This document shows, piece after piece, positions 18,077-26,948 of a stretch of DNA of 64,000 bases. Positions within the stretch are counted from its first letter, which is position 1. The number at the start of each line of letters is the position of its first letter. A model generated the notes under the pieces. It made no database searches, was not told where the DNA came from, and saw nothing but the letters and a program-made list of their open reading frames with translations. The stretch is from Altererythrobacter sp. TH136 (GTDB lineage: Bacteria > Pseudomonadota > Alphaproteobacteria > Sphingomonadales > Sphingomonadaceae). The stretch lies in assembly GCF_007065885.1 (NCBI RefSeq), contig NZ_CP041409.1, positions 1,116,001 to 1,180,000 of the forward strand, given 5' to 3'. A program made the translations under genes and the position numbers.

Positions 18077-20989
18077 ATGCATTTTCGTTTCGCTTCCACC
18101 AGCGTGCTGGCGCTTGCGCTCACCGCCTGCGCTGCTGCCCCTGCTCCGCAATCGGCAAGTTCGGCTCCGGTCGCGGCGGCGCAGGCCACCGCGCCGGCTG
18201 CCGCTCCCTTGAGCGCGCTGGTCGAGGAAGTGTCGATTCCCTACGACAGCTTCACGCTCGCCAACGGGCTGACCACGCTGGTCCACACCGACCGCAAGAC
18301 TCCGGTGGTGGGGGTCACGCTGTACTACCGCGTGGGATCGAAGAACGAACCGCGCGGACGCACCGGCTTTGCGCACCTGTTCGAACACCTGATGTTCGGC
18401 GGCAGCGAGAACGTCGAAAGCTTCGATGTCCCGCTCGAAGCGGTCGGTTCGACCAGCACAAATGGTTCAACCTGGTATGACCGGACCAATTACGTGGAAA
18501 CGGTGCCGACCGGCGCGCTCGATCGGGCGCTGATGATGGAGGCGGACCGAATGGGCCACCTGCTGGGCGCGGTCACCCAGGACAAGCTCGACAAGCAGCG
18601 GAGCGTGGTCAAGAACGAGAAGCGGCAGGGCGACAACCAGCCTTATGGCCTGGTCGAGTACGCGATCGGTGACGGGCTGCTGCCGGTCGGCCACCCGTAC
18701 CGCCATTCGACGATCGGCTCGATGGCCGATCTGGATGCCGCCAACCTGACCGATGTGCGCAACTGGTTCCGCGATCACTACGCGCCCAACAACGTGGTGC
18801 TGGCGCTGGCGGGCGACATCGATCTCGCGACCGCGCGGGCCAAGGTGGAAAAGTGGTTCGGCGCCATTCCCCGCGGTCCCGAGGTCAAGCCGGTCGATGC
18901 GCCGGTGGTCGGCCCCGCCGCGCCGGTCAGGCGGGAGATGACCGACCAGGTTCCGGTCACCCGGGTCACCCGCGCCTGGACCGGTCCCGGCATCAACCAT
19001 GCCGACGCTCCGGCGCTGGCGGTGGGCATGTATATCCTTGGCGGGCTCGCGAGTTCGCGGCTCGACAACGCGCTGGTGCGCGGTGACGAGTTGGCGGTGC
19101 GGGTGTCTGCCGGCAACCAGCAGCAGGAACTGCTGAGCTTTCTGCAGGCGGACATGGACGTGAAGCCCGGCACCGACCGGGCCGCGGCCGAAGCGGCGTT
19201 CGACAAGGTGATCGCCGACTTCATCGCGCGCGGACCCACGCAGGACGAAGTCCAGCGCGCCGCGACCAAGATCGTGTCCGGCCAGATCGGCGCGCTGGAG
19301 GAAGTGGGCGGGTTCGGCGGCAAGGGCGCGACCTTGGCCGAGGGGCTGCTCTATTCGAACGATCCGGCGGATTACAAAAAGCAGCTCGAGGCGATTGCCG
19401 CGCTGACGCCGGGGCAGGTTCAGGATGCATTGCAGCGCTGGCTGAGCCGGCCGGCGCTCACCGTAGCGGTGGTCTCGGGCGAGCGGACCGAAGATGGCGC
19501 CACCATGGGCGGCTGGGGCGACGAGGGCACTGTTCCTGCTCCGCAGCCTGACGCGAAAAAGCCGGTCCCGCCGATCGCCAAGTCGCCGCCAATCGCGATC
19601 CCGCCGGTCGAGGACGTGGGTGAGCTGACTTTCCCCGCGATCGAACGGGCGACGCTGACCAACGGCATCCCGGTCGCTCTCGCCCGCCGGACCGCAGTAC
19701 CCAAGGTGATGGTCGACCTGCGGTTCAACGCGGGTTATTCGGCCGACGGCTTGGCGCGCGCCGGAACCCACTCGCTGATGGTCAGCGCGCTGGACGAAGG
19801 CACCACCACCCGCGACGCGACCCGGATCGCGGAGGACCAGGAGCGGCTGGGGGCGGACATCTCCACCGGCACCTCGCTCGATTACGATGACGTGTTCCTC
19901 ACCGCGCTGTCGGCTAACCTCGCGCCGTCGCTCGAACTGATGGCGGACATCGTGCGTAACCCCGCGTTCCGGGCCGATGACGTCGCCCGGCTCAAGAACC
20001 AGCGCGCCGCCGACATCGCCCAGCAGCTCGCGTCTCCGCAGGGGCTGGCATCGCGCGCGCTGGCGCCGCTGGTCTATGGCGAAGGGCACCCATACGGCAC
20101 CGTCGGCGCACTCGGCACCACGGCAGTGGTGGCCAAGCTGACTCCTGAGGACCTGACTGCCGAAGCGCAGGCCTGGCTCCGCCCTGAAAACGCGCGGATC
20201 ACCGTGGTCGGCGACGTGACGATGGCCGAGCTTCTGCCCCAGCTCAACCAGGCGTTCGGCAACTGGTCGAGCAGCGAGCAAGCGCCTGCAAAGAAGGACC
20301 TGCCCCTGATCACCCCGGCGGCCGAAACCCGGCTGGTGGTGATCGACCGCCCGAACTCGCCGCAGTCGGTGATCTATGCCGGGCGGCTGCTGCCGGTCAC
20401 CGGTGCGACCGCCAACCTGGAATCGCTCGACCTTGCCAACGAAGTGCTCGGCAGCGGTTTCCTGTCGCGCCTCAACCTGCTGATCCGCGAGGAAAAGGGG
20501 TGGAGCTATGGCGTTCGGACCGGCGTGACCGCACCTGAAGGGCAGCGGTTGTTCACGTTCTCGGCGCCAGTGCAGGCCGATCGGACGGGCGATTCGGTCG
20601 CGCTGGCACTCGACGTGATCGGCCAGTTCGCCGGCGGCGGCAAAGGGGTCGACGCGAACGAGTTCAACCGCGTGACCGACGGCAACATCCGCGGCCTGCC
20701 CAACCGATTCCAGACCAACGGCCAGGTGCTGCGCGCGCTGCTCGACCTCCAGGCGCGCGGCCGGCCCGACGATTATTACACCAAGTTGCCCGATACCTAT
20801 CGCGCCATCCGGACGAACGCGATCGACCAGGCGGCGCGGGATTATCTCGGCGCGGGCGGGCTGACGATCGTGGTCGTGGGCGACCGCGACGTGATCGATC
20901 CGCAACTGGCCAAGCTGAAGCTGCCGATCACTTACTTGCCAGCCGATACCGGCGCCCCCGTTGACACCGATGTCAGCAGCGGGGAATAA
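18077..20989 (+). CDS. M16 family metallopeptidase lipoprotein (two-domain)
   Basis: A 970-residue protein. ATG 18077 (MHFRFASTSVLALAL) is chosen because it starts a lipoprotein signal with lipobox LTAC, predicting lipidation and a periplasm-facing location. The first M16 half has the inverted zinc motif HxxEH (His100-Leu-Phe-Glu-His104) with the third ligand Glu181 in VKNEKRQ. The second half (from about residue 520) lacks HxxEH (there it reads THSLMVSALDEG), as expected for the inactive half of the clam-shell fold. Such pitrilysin-like proteases degrade peptides inside a closed chamber. It may cooperate with TonB receptors in peptide use, but that is only inference. Confidence 0.93.
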   Translation: MHFRFASTSVLALALTACAAAPAPQSASSAPVAAAQATAPAAAPLSALVEEVSIPYDSFTLANGLTTLVHTDRKTPVVGVTLYYRVGSKNEPRGRTGFAHLFEHLMFGGSENVESFDVPLEAVGSTSTNGSTWYDRTNYVETVPTGALDRALMMEADRMGHLLGAVTQDKLDKQRSVVKNEKRQGDNQPYGLVEYAIGDGLLPVGHPYRHSTIGSMADLDAANLTDVRNWFRDHYAPNNVVLALAGDIDLATARAKVEKWFGAIPRGPEVKPVDAPVVGPAAPVRREMTDQVPVTRVTRAWTGPGINHADAPALAVGMYILGGLASSRLDNALVRGDELAVRVSAGNQQQELLSFLQADMDVKPGTDRAAAEAAFDKVIADFIARGPTQDEVQRAATKIVSGQIGALEEVGGFGGKGATLAEGLLYSNDPADYKKQLEAIAALTPGQVQDALQRWLSRPALTVAVVSGERTEDGATMGGWGDEGTVPAPQPDAKKPVPPIAKSPPIAIPPVEDVGELTFPAIERATLTNGIPVALARRTAVPKVMVDLRFNAGYSADGLARAGTHSLMVSALDEGTTTRDATRIAEDQERLGADISTGTSLDYDDVFLTALSANLAPSLELMADIVRNPAFRADDVARLKNQRAADIAQQLASPQGLASRALAPLVYGEGHPYGTVGALGTTAVVAKLTPEDLTAEAQAWLRPENARITVVGDVTMAELLPQLNQAFGNWSSSEQAPAKKDLPLITPAAETRLVVIDRPNSPQSVIYAGRLLPVTGATANLESLDLANEVLGSGFLSRLNLLIREEKGWSYGVRTGVTAPEGQRLFTFSAPVQADRTGDSVALALDVIGQFAGGGKGVDANEFNRVTDGNIRGLPNRFQTNGQVLRALLDLQARGRPDDYYTKLPDTYRAIRTNAIDQAARDYLGAGGLTIVVVGDRDVIDPQLAKLKLPITYLPADTGAPVDTDVSSGE

Positions 20990-21032
20990 CCCTTCCAGTC
21001 ATTCCCTTTCCAATCATTCAGAGGATTTGCCC

Positions 21033-21335
21033 ATGTCTGTTGCCGGCAGCTACGATTGCATCACCAAGACCCCGATGGGTGACCAGAAGAGCGTGTTCAC
21101 CATCGAAGACAACGGCGATGGCACCTTCACCGGCAAGAACGCCGGCGCGATGGGTTCGATGGACATCGAAAACGGCAAGATCGACGGCAACAACCTGACC
21201 TGGACGATGAACATGACTGTCCCGATGCCGATGAAGCTGGAAGGCAGCGCCACCGTTGATGGCGACCAGCTGACCGGCAGCGTCAATGCCGGCGCCTTCG
21301 GTGCCATGCCGATGAGCGGGACGCGCCAAGGCTGA
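21033..21335 (+). CDS. Small Met-rich beta-type protein, unknown
   Basis: A 100-residue protein starting at ATG 21033 after GAGGA. It has no signal peptide. Short glycine-rich repeats of the type xGxFTGKN, ENGKIDGNN and DGDQLTGSVN suggest a small beta-barrel or beta-sheet, and methionines cluster in TWTMNMTVPMPMK and GAMPMSG. It follows the M16 lipoprotein by 43 bp and is closed by its own terminator. Family not recognised. Confidence 0.72.
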   Translation: MSVAGSYDCITKTPMGDQKSVFTIEDNGDGTFTGKNAGAMGSMDIENGKIDGNNLTWTMNMTVPMPMKLEGSATVDGDQLTGSVNAGAFGAMPMSGTRQG

Positions 21336-21372
21336 GCGCCTGCCAATCACAAGATCGAGAGATCACCAAGGG

Positions 21373-21402
21373 GGGGCGGCGGAGCGATCCGGCGCCCCTT
21401 TT
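21373..21402 (+). terminator. Rho-independent terminator
   Basis: An imperfect stem GGGGCG-g-CGGA / TCCG-g-CGCCCC (one G.G mismatch), loop GCGA, is followed by TTTT. It closes the M16/small protein unit. Confidence 0.75.
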
Positions 21403-21493
21403 CCATGCGCGAATGGTCTTCTGAAGCATTCGCTTGGCAGGCCAATCGGACGCGTTAGAACTCGCACACGAATACGCCCAAGGGGGAACGAAG

Positions 21494-23053
21494 ATGATGA
21501 GGGTCCGGATCGCAGCGACGGTCGCTGCCACTGCGCTGGCATGGCAGCCGGCTTATGCTCATAAGGTCGCCCAGCCCGATTACGCGGCCGAGGCGGAACG
21601 GATCATCGAAGGGCTCGGCGCGACGGGGATGACCGCGGCGGTGCTGATGGACGGCAAGGTCGTCTATGCGGGCGCCTTCGGCACGCTGGAGGAAGGTTCG
21701 GGCAAGCCGGTCACCAACGACACGCTGTTCCCGATCGCTTCCATCTCCAAGGCGTTCACCACCACCGCGCTCGCCATGCTGGTCGATCAGGGCAAGCTCG
21801 GCTGGGACGATCCGGTGCGCAAGTACGTGCCCGAATTCGGCATGTACGACCCCTGGGTCAGCGAGCGGTTCACCGTGCGCGACCTGCTGACGCACCGTTC
21901 GGGCCTGGGCCTTGGCGCGGGCGACCTGGTGATGTGGCCTGACGGCAACGCCAAGGCGCCGGACGTGATCAACGCGCTGAAGCACCTGAAGCCGACCACC
22001 GGCTTTCGCGACGGCTATGCCTACGACAACCTGCTCTACATCGTCGCTGGCGAGGTGGTGGAGCGGGTTTCGGGCAAGAGCTGGCAGGATTTCGTCACCG
22101 ACGACATCTTCCGCCCCGTCGGTATGACGGCATGCGCGGCCGATGGCTCGCGGCTCAAGCCCGGGCAGCCTCTCGTGCGCGGTCACGAGCGCGAGGCGGG
22201 CGCGAGCGCGGGCGTACCGATCGACCCGCGAATGGAATTCAGCCCCACCGTGGCCCCGGCGGGCGGCATCTGGTGTCCATCCGCCGACATGATGAAGTGG
22301 GCGAAGTTCTGGCTCGATGGCGGCGTGACGGCCGATGGCCAGCGCCTGGTCAGCGAAAAGCAGAAGAACGAGCTGTGGAAGGGCGTCACCCCGGTCGGCA
22401 GCGGGACCATCCGGCCCACCGGCGGCTCGACCAACTTGCAGATGTATGCGCTTGGCTGGTTCGTGTCGGACATGGAAGGCACCCCCATCGTCCACCATTC
22501 CGGCGGTGCCCCGGGGGTCACCAGCAACCTGATCCTGATCCCGCAACGGAACATCGCGGTGTTTGCCTCGTCGAATGATTACATGAGCACTGCGGGCGCG
22601 TGGACCCGCCAGATCGCCGACAAACTGATCGACGGCAAGCAGGACAACGACGTGATCGCGGGCGCGATCAAGTCCAATGCGGAGGTCAATGCCGCGGCCA
22701 AGAACGCGGTGGCCGCAGCCGCGGCGCCGCCGAAGAACGCGAAGAAACCCAGCCTGCCAGCAAGTGCCTACGCCGGCACTTATCGTGACCCGTGGTATGG
22801 CACCGTTACGATTACCGAGAAACGAGGCCGGCTGGCGATCGACATGAGCCGATCCGAACTGCTCGACGGGCCGCTGACGCCTTACGATGGCGATACGTTT
22901 GCGGCGTTCTGGCCCGACCGAACGATGAAGGCCGATGCGTTCGTCACGTTTGCGGTCGAGGACGGCAAGGTGACCGGCATCACGATGAAGCCGATTTCCG
23001 ACATCACCGACTTCTCGTTCGACTTCCAGGACCTCAACCTGGTGAAGGAGTGA
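21494..23053 (+). CDS. Serine hydrolase, beta-lactamase class C family
   Basis: A 519-residue exported protein. ATG 21494 has AGGGGG 7 nt upstream, and a signal peptide ends around QPAYAH. Catalytic motifs of the PBP4*/AmpC fold are Ser83-x-x-Lys86 (ASISKAF), Tyr177-Asp-Asn179 (YDNLLY) and HHSGG near residue 335 in place of KTG. A C-terminal lipocalin-like extension (about 415-519, AGTYRDPWYGTVTITE) is seen in esterase/peptidase relatives. Probably a periplasmic D-aminopeptidase or esterase rather than a resistance beta-lactamase. It is convergent with uvrC, 7 bp apart. Confidence 0.9.
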   Translation: MMRVRIAATVAATALAWQPAYAHKVAQPDYAAEAERIIEGLGATGMTAAVLMDGKVVYAGAFGTLEEGSGKPVTNDTLFPIASISKAFTTTALAMLVDQGKLGWDDPVRKYVPEFGMYDPWVSERFTVRDLLTHRSGLGLGAGDLVMWPDGNAKAPDVINALKHLKPTTGFRDGYAYDNLLYIVAGEVVERVSGKSWQDFVTDDIFRPVGMTACAADGSRLKPGQPLVRGHEREAGASAGVPIDPRMEFSPTVAPAGGIWCPSADMMKWAKFWLDGGVTADGQRLVSEKQKNELWKGVTPVGSGTIRPTGGSTNLQMYALGWFVSDMEGTPIVHHSGGAPGVTSNLILIPQRNIAVFASSNDYMSTAGAWTRQIADKLIDGKQDNDVIAGAIKSNAEVNAAAKNAVAAAAAPPKNAKKPSLPASAYAGTYRDPWYGTVTITEKRGRLAIDMSRSELLDGPLTPYDGDTFAAFWPDRTMKADAFVTFAVEDGKVTGITMKPISDITDFSFDFQDLNLVKE

Positions 23054-23060
23054 TGCCTCC

Positions 23061-25031
23061 TCACCCCGCCGGATGGTAAAAGTCGTAGATCTTCTGCGCC
23101 ACGCCTTCGCTGATGCCCGGAGTGCGCTTGAGATCCTCCAGCGCCGCCGCGCGCACCTTGCCCGCGGTGCCGAACGCCAGCAGCAGCGCGCGCTTGCGCC
23201 CCGGGCCGATGCCGGGGATCTCGTCCAGCGGTGAGGCGCTGATCGCGCGGCTGCGCTTGGCGCGGTGCGCGCCGATGGCGAAGCGGTGAACCTCGTCCCG
23301 CAAGGTCTGCAGGTAAAACAGCAGCGGCGAATTGGTCGGCAGCATCTTCTCGCGCCCGTCGGGAAAATGGAACACCTCGCGCCCCTCGCGCCCGTGGTGC
23401 GGCCCCTTGGCGATGGCGATCAACGGCACGTCCTCGATGCCGAGTTCCTCCAGCGCGTCCTTCACGCTCGACATCTGGCCCTTGCCGCCGTCGATCAGCA
23501 CCAGGTCGGGCCACACACCGCTGCCGCGTTCCTGGCTGCGGTCGGGGTCTTCTTCCAGCGCCCGGGCGAAGCGGCGGGTCATCACCTCGCGCATCATCGC
23601 GAAGTCGTCGTTGGTCTGCGCGGTCTTGATGTTGAACTTTCGGTACTGACCCTTGCGGTAGCCTTCGGGCCCGGCGACGATCATTGCGCCGACGGCCTTG
23701 GTCCCCTGGATGTGGCTGTTGTCGTATACCTCGATCCGGTCAGGCGGCTCCTGCAGCTCGAGGAACTCGGCAAGCTCGCGCATGATCCGGGTCTTGGTGC
23801 CGCTTTCGGCCAGCCGCCGCTCCAGCGCCTCCACCGCGTTGCGCTGCGCCTGCGCCATCAGCCGGCGGCGGTCGCCCCGCTGGGGGACGCTGATCTCCAC
23901 CCGGTGGCCGGCGGCGGTGCACAGCGCCTCGGCCAGCAGCTCGCATTCGGGCAGGTCGCGGTCGAGCAGGATCGTGCGCGGCGGCGGCACTTCTTCGTAG
24001 AACTGGGCGAGTACGTCGGCGAGCACGTCCTCCTCGGTCTCGCCTTCAATGTGGCTGGGGAAGAAGGCGCGGTGGCCCCAGTTCTGCCCACCGCGCACGA
24101 AGAACGCCTGGACCCCCATCTGCCCGCCCTTGCTGGCGAGCGCGAAGATGTCGGCGTCCCCCACCCCGGCGGCGTTGATCGCCTGGCTGCCCTGGATCGC
24201 GGTGGCCGCGCGCAACCGGTCGCGCAGCATCGCCGCCCGCTCGAAGTCGAGATCGGCGGCGGCGGCGGCCATCTGGGTCTCGATCTTCTTCTGCACCGCG
24301 CCCGACTTGCCGGACAGGAAATCCTTCGTCTCGGCCACCAGCTCGGCATAGCCGGCCTCGTCGATCCGGCCGACGCACGGCGCGCTGCAGCGCTTGATCT
24401 GGTACAGCAGGCAGGGCCGGTCGCGGCGGGCGAAGAAGCTGTCGGTGCAGCTCCTGAGCAGGAACAGCTTCTGCAGCGCGTTGATCGTGGTGTTGACGCT
24501 GCCCGCGCTGGCGAACGGGCCATAGTAGTTGCCCTTGCTGCGCCGCGCGCCGCGATGCTTCTGGATGCGTGGAAACGCGTGTTCAGCGCGCAGCAGGATG
24601 AAGGGGAAACTTTTGTCGTCGCGCAGCAGCACGTTGTACGGCGGGCGGAACCGCTTGATCAGCTGCGCTTCCAGCAGCAATGCCTCCGCCTCGGAGTTCG
24701 TGGTGACGATCTCCATCCGGCGGGTCTGGCTGACCATCCGCTTCAGCCGGGTGGAGAGCGCTTTAACCTGGGTATAGTTCGCCACCCGCGCCTTCAGGCT
24801 GCGCGCCTTGCCGACGTAGAGCACGTCGCCGCGCGCATCGAGCATGCGATATACGCCCGGCTTGGGCCGCAGCGTGCGCACGGTGTCGCGGATCGCGGCT
24901 ACCCCCGCCTCCAGGTCCGGGTGCGCGCCGGCGCCCTTCACGGTGTAGGTCGCCCGCTCCTCCAGGAAGCGATCCTGACCGCGCGGGTCTGGCGGGCTTC
25001 CCGCCCCGGATCGTTCACCTGTGCGCGACAT
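23061..25031 (-). CDS. uvrC: Excinuclease ABC subunit C
   Basis: A 656-residue nuclease that makes both incisions in nucleotide excision repair with UvrA and UvrB. It has an N-terminal GIY-YIG domain (PGVYRMLDARGDVLYVGKAR), a Cys cluster region (CLLYQIKRCSAPCVG), a UVR domain, the RNase H-like C-terminal nuclease (IEVYDNSHIQGT, LVLIDGGKGQ) and tandem helix-hairpin-helix motifs at the end (IPGIGPGRKRALL, TPGISEGVAQKIYDF). The region before GIY-YIG (about 45 residues) is longer than usual, so a start nearer residue 38 is possible. Confidence 0.96.
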   Translation of the reverse strand: MSRTGERSGAGSPPDPRGQDRFLEERATYTVKGAGAHPDLEAGVAAIRDTVRTLRPKPGVYRMLDARGDVLYVGKARSLKARVANYTQVKALSTRLKRMVSQTRRMEIVTTNSEAEALLLEAQLIKRFRPPYNVLLRDDKSFPFILLRAEHAFPRIQKHRGARRSKGNYYGPFASAGSVNTTINALQKLFLLRSCTDSFFARRDRPCLLYQIKRCSAPCVGRIDEAGYAELVAETKDFLSGKSGAVQKKIETQMAAAAADLDFERAAMLRDRLRAATAIQGSQAINAAGVGDADIFALASKGGQMGVQAFFVRGGQNWGHRAFFPSHIEGETEEDVLADVLAQFYEEVPPPRTILLDRDLPECELLAEALCTAAGHRVEISVPQRGDRRRLMAQAQRNAVEALERRLAESGTKTRIMRELAEFLELQEPPDRIEVYDNSHIQGTKAVGAMIVAGPEGYRKGQYRKFNIKTAQTNDDFAMMREVMTRRFARALEEDPDRSQERGSGVWPDLVLIDGGKGQMSSVKDALEELGIEDVPLIAIAKGPHHGREGREVFHFPDGREKMLPTNSPLLFYLQTLRDEVHRFAIGAHRAKRSRAISASPLDEIPGIGPGRKRALLLAFGTAGKVRAAALEDLKRTPGISEGVAQKIYDFYHPAG

Positions 25032-25061
25032 GGGGATCAGCTAGGAGTCGCGGGCGCGAAT

Positions 25062-25098
25062 GAAAAGGGCCGGCCTCCGCGAAGGAAAGCCGGCCCTG
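25062..25098 (-). terminator. Rho-independent terminator of the glycine-zipper gene
   Basis: A stem AGGGCCGGC (25066-25074) / GCCGGCCCT (25089-25097) is followed on the minus strand by TTTT (25066-25063). It lies between the stop of the lipoprotein gene at 25117 and the uvrC start. Confidence 0.8.
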
Positions 25099-25116
25099 CT
25101 TTTCGTCAGCGTAGCC

Positions 25117-25581
25117 TCAGCGGCAATAGGCCGACTGGTTGGCGTTGCTTGCTGCCGCGGCACCCAGCGCGCCCCCGGCGATGGCGCCGATGATCGTCCC
25201 CAGCGTACGCGAATCGCCAGGCGCGATGACGTTGCCGGCCACCCCGCCGACCACTGCACCGCCGAGTACGAGCAGGCCCGTCGAACCGTCCGACCGACGG
25301 CAGTAAAGCCGCCCGTCACGACCGCGATACACCCGGTCATCGTACGACAGCTGACGTTCGCGATAGCAGCTATCGTTGCGGTAGTAATTGTCGGCGTAGT
25401 ACCCGCCATAGCGCGGATCGGGCCGGTTGTAGTCGTACTGACCGTAGCGGCTGGAATATTCGCGATCGTAATAGCCATAGTCGTTGTTGGCGTACCGATC
25501 GCCATACCCGCCGTATCGATCGGTGACGCAGCCAGCGGTCATGACCGCGGCGGCAAGCGGGAGAAGCATCATCTTGTTCAT
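25117..25581 (-). CDS. Glycine-zipper lipoprotein
   Basis: A 154-residue protein with a lipoprotein signal (MNKMMLLPLAAAVMTAGC, lipobox TAGC). The mature N-terminal half is very rich in Tyr, Arg, Asp and Gly (YGGYGDRYANNDYGYYDRE and similar). The C-terminal part holds a glycine-zipper two-helix segment (GGAVVGGVAGNVIAPG, IIGAIAGGALGAAAAS). Such proteins associate with the outer membrane and some influence envelope integrity. It is divergent from the flavoprotein at 25719 and has its own terminator. The exact role is unknown. Confidence 0.85.
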   Translation of the reverse strand: MNKMMLLPLAAAVMTAGCVTDRYGGYGDRYANNDYGYYDREYSSRYGQYDYNRPDPRYGGYYADNYYRNDSCYRERQLSYDDRVYRGRDGRLYCRRSDGSTGLLVLGGAVVGGVAGNVIAPGDSRTLGTIIGAIAGGALGAAAASNANQSAYCR

Positions 25582-25630
25582 GGGCGTTCCAGTTTGCTGG
25601 CCGCTCGAAGATGATCGTCAGGGGGGAGCG

Positions 25631-25659
25631 GCGGGGGGATACGAGGGCATCCCCCCCGC
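25631..25659. other. GC-rich hairpin in the divergent intergenic region
   Basis: ATCCCCCC pairs with GGGGGGAT around an 8-nt loop, extended by GC pairs with a one-base bulge. There is no T tail on either side, so it is not a classical terminator. Function unknown. Confidence 0.4.
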
Positions 25660-25718
25660 ACGGTGATCGTTCCCGCTCTTGCGTCGAGCGGCAACCGACC
25701 TAAGCGCAACGACAAGCC

Positions 25719-26876
25719 ATGCAGTACGATGCGATCATCCTGGGCGCAGGCGCCGCCGGCCTGATGTGCGCCGCGCGTGCGGGCCAGCGGGGCAAGCGCG
25801 TGGTGGTGCTCGAAAAGAGCGAGGCACCGGGCAAGAAGATCCTGATCTCGGGCGGCGGCCGGTGCAACTTCACCAACCTCCACACCGCGCCAGACCGCTA
25901 CCTGTCGGCCAACCCGCATTTCGCCAAATCGGCCCTTGCCCGCTACACGGCGCGCGACTTCCTCGATCTGGTGGAACGCCATGGCATCGCCTGGCATGAA
26001 AAGACGCTCGGGCAGCTGTTCTGTGACGGGTCGGCGCGCCAGATCGTCGATCTGTTGCTGGACGAATGCGCCAGGGGCTCGGTCGAGATCAGGTGCGGTG
26101 CCGATGTGGGCGCAGTCGATCACGCCGATGGATCGTTTCGCGTGGGCGACGTTGCCGCGCCCGCACTGGTGATCGCCACCGGCGGCCCGTCGATCCCCAA
26201 GATGGGGGCGACCGGCTTTGCCTATGACCTGGCGCGCCGGTTCGGGCTGAAGGTGGTGGAGCCGCGCCCCGCCCTCGTCCCGCTCACCCTCGGCGGCGAG
26301 GAGGTGCTGTTCTGCGAAATCTCGGGCGTATCGGCTCCGGTTACGGCGAGCGCGGGCAAGACCCGCTTTGCCGAAGCCGCGCTGTTCACGCATCGCGGCC
26401 TGTCGGGCCCGGCAATCCTGCAGGTGTCCAGTTACTGGCGCCCGGGAGAGCCGGTCGTCATCGACTTCCTGCCAGGACGCTCCGCTGGATGGCTGGTCGA
26501 GGCCAAGCGAGCGAGCCCGCGCGCAACGCTGCGCTCGCTGCTGCGCGGTGCCCTGTCGGCCCGACTAGCGGATATCCTCGCGGACCGACTGACCCTGCCG
26601 GCGGAACTGGCGAACCTGTCCGACAAGGCCTTGCGCGAAGCCGAGATGCGCTTGGCCGCATGGACCTTTCATCCAACCGGGACCGAGGGGCTTGCCAAGG
26701 CGGAAGTCACCGTGGGCGGAATCTCGACCGCCGAGCTGTCGTCGCAGACGATGGCGGTCAAACGCGTGCCCGGCCTGTTCGCCATCGGCGAAGCGGTGGA
26801 CGTGACGGGGTGGCTGGGCGGCTATAACTTCCAGTGGGCCTGGGCGAGCGGCGTCGCGGCTGGAGAGGCGATTTAG
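25719..26876 (+). CDS. NAD(P)/FAD-dependent oxidoreductase, BaiN/YhiN (HI0933) family
   Basis: A 385-residue flavoprotein. The N-terminal dinucleotide fold is clear (DAIILGAGAAGLMCAARAGQ), followed by the family marker ISGGGRCNFTN. The C-terminal FAD-contact region reads LFAIGEAVDVTGWLGGYNFQ. Family members are soluble FAD enzymes of uncertain substrate; one relative acts in bile-acid reduction. Start at ATG 25719. It is convergent with TonB receptor 3. Confidence 0.92.
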   Translation: MQYDAIILGAGAAGLMCAARAGQRGKRVVVLEKSEAPGKKILISGGGRCNFTNLHTAPDRYLSANPHFAKSALARYTARDFLDLVERHGIAWHEKTLGQLFCDGSARQIVDLLLDECARGSVEIRCGADVGAVDHADGSFRVGDVAAPALVIATGGPSIPKMGATGFAYDLARRFGLKVVEPRPALVPLTLGGEEVLFCEISGVSAPVTASAGKTRFAEAALFTHRGLSGPAILQVSSYWRPGEPVVIDFLPGRSAGWLVEAKRASPRATLRSLLRGALSARLADILADRLTLPAELANLSDKALREAEMRLAAWTFHPTGTEGLAKAEVTVGGISTAELSSQTMAVKRVPGLFAIGEAVDVTGWLGGYNFQWAWASGVAAGEAI

Positions 26877-26948
26877 CAGTCGCATCGCCAAAGCGGCGTC
26901 CGCCTTGCCGCGCACGACCGTCAAGTGACAATCGCGCGCGGATATTGG

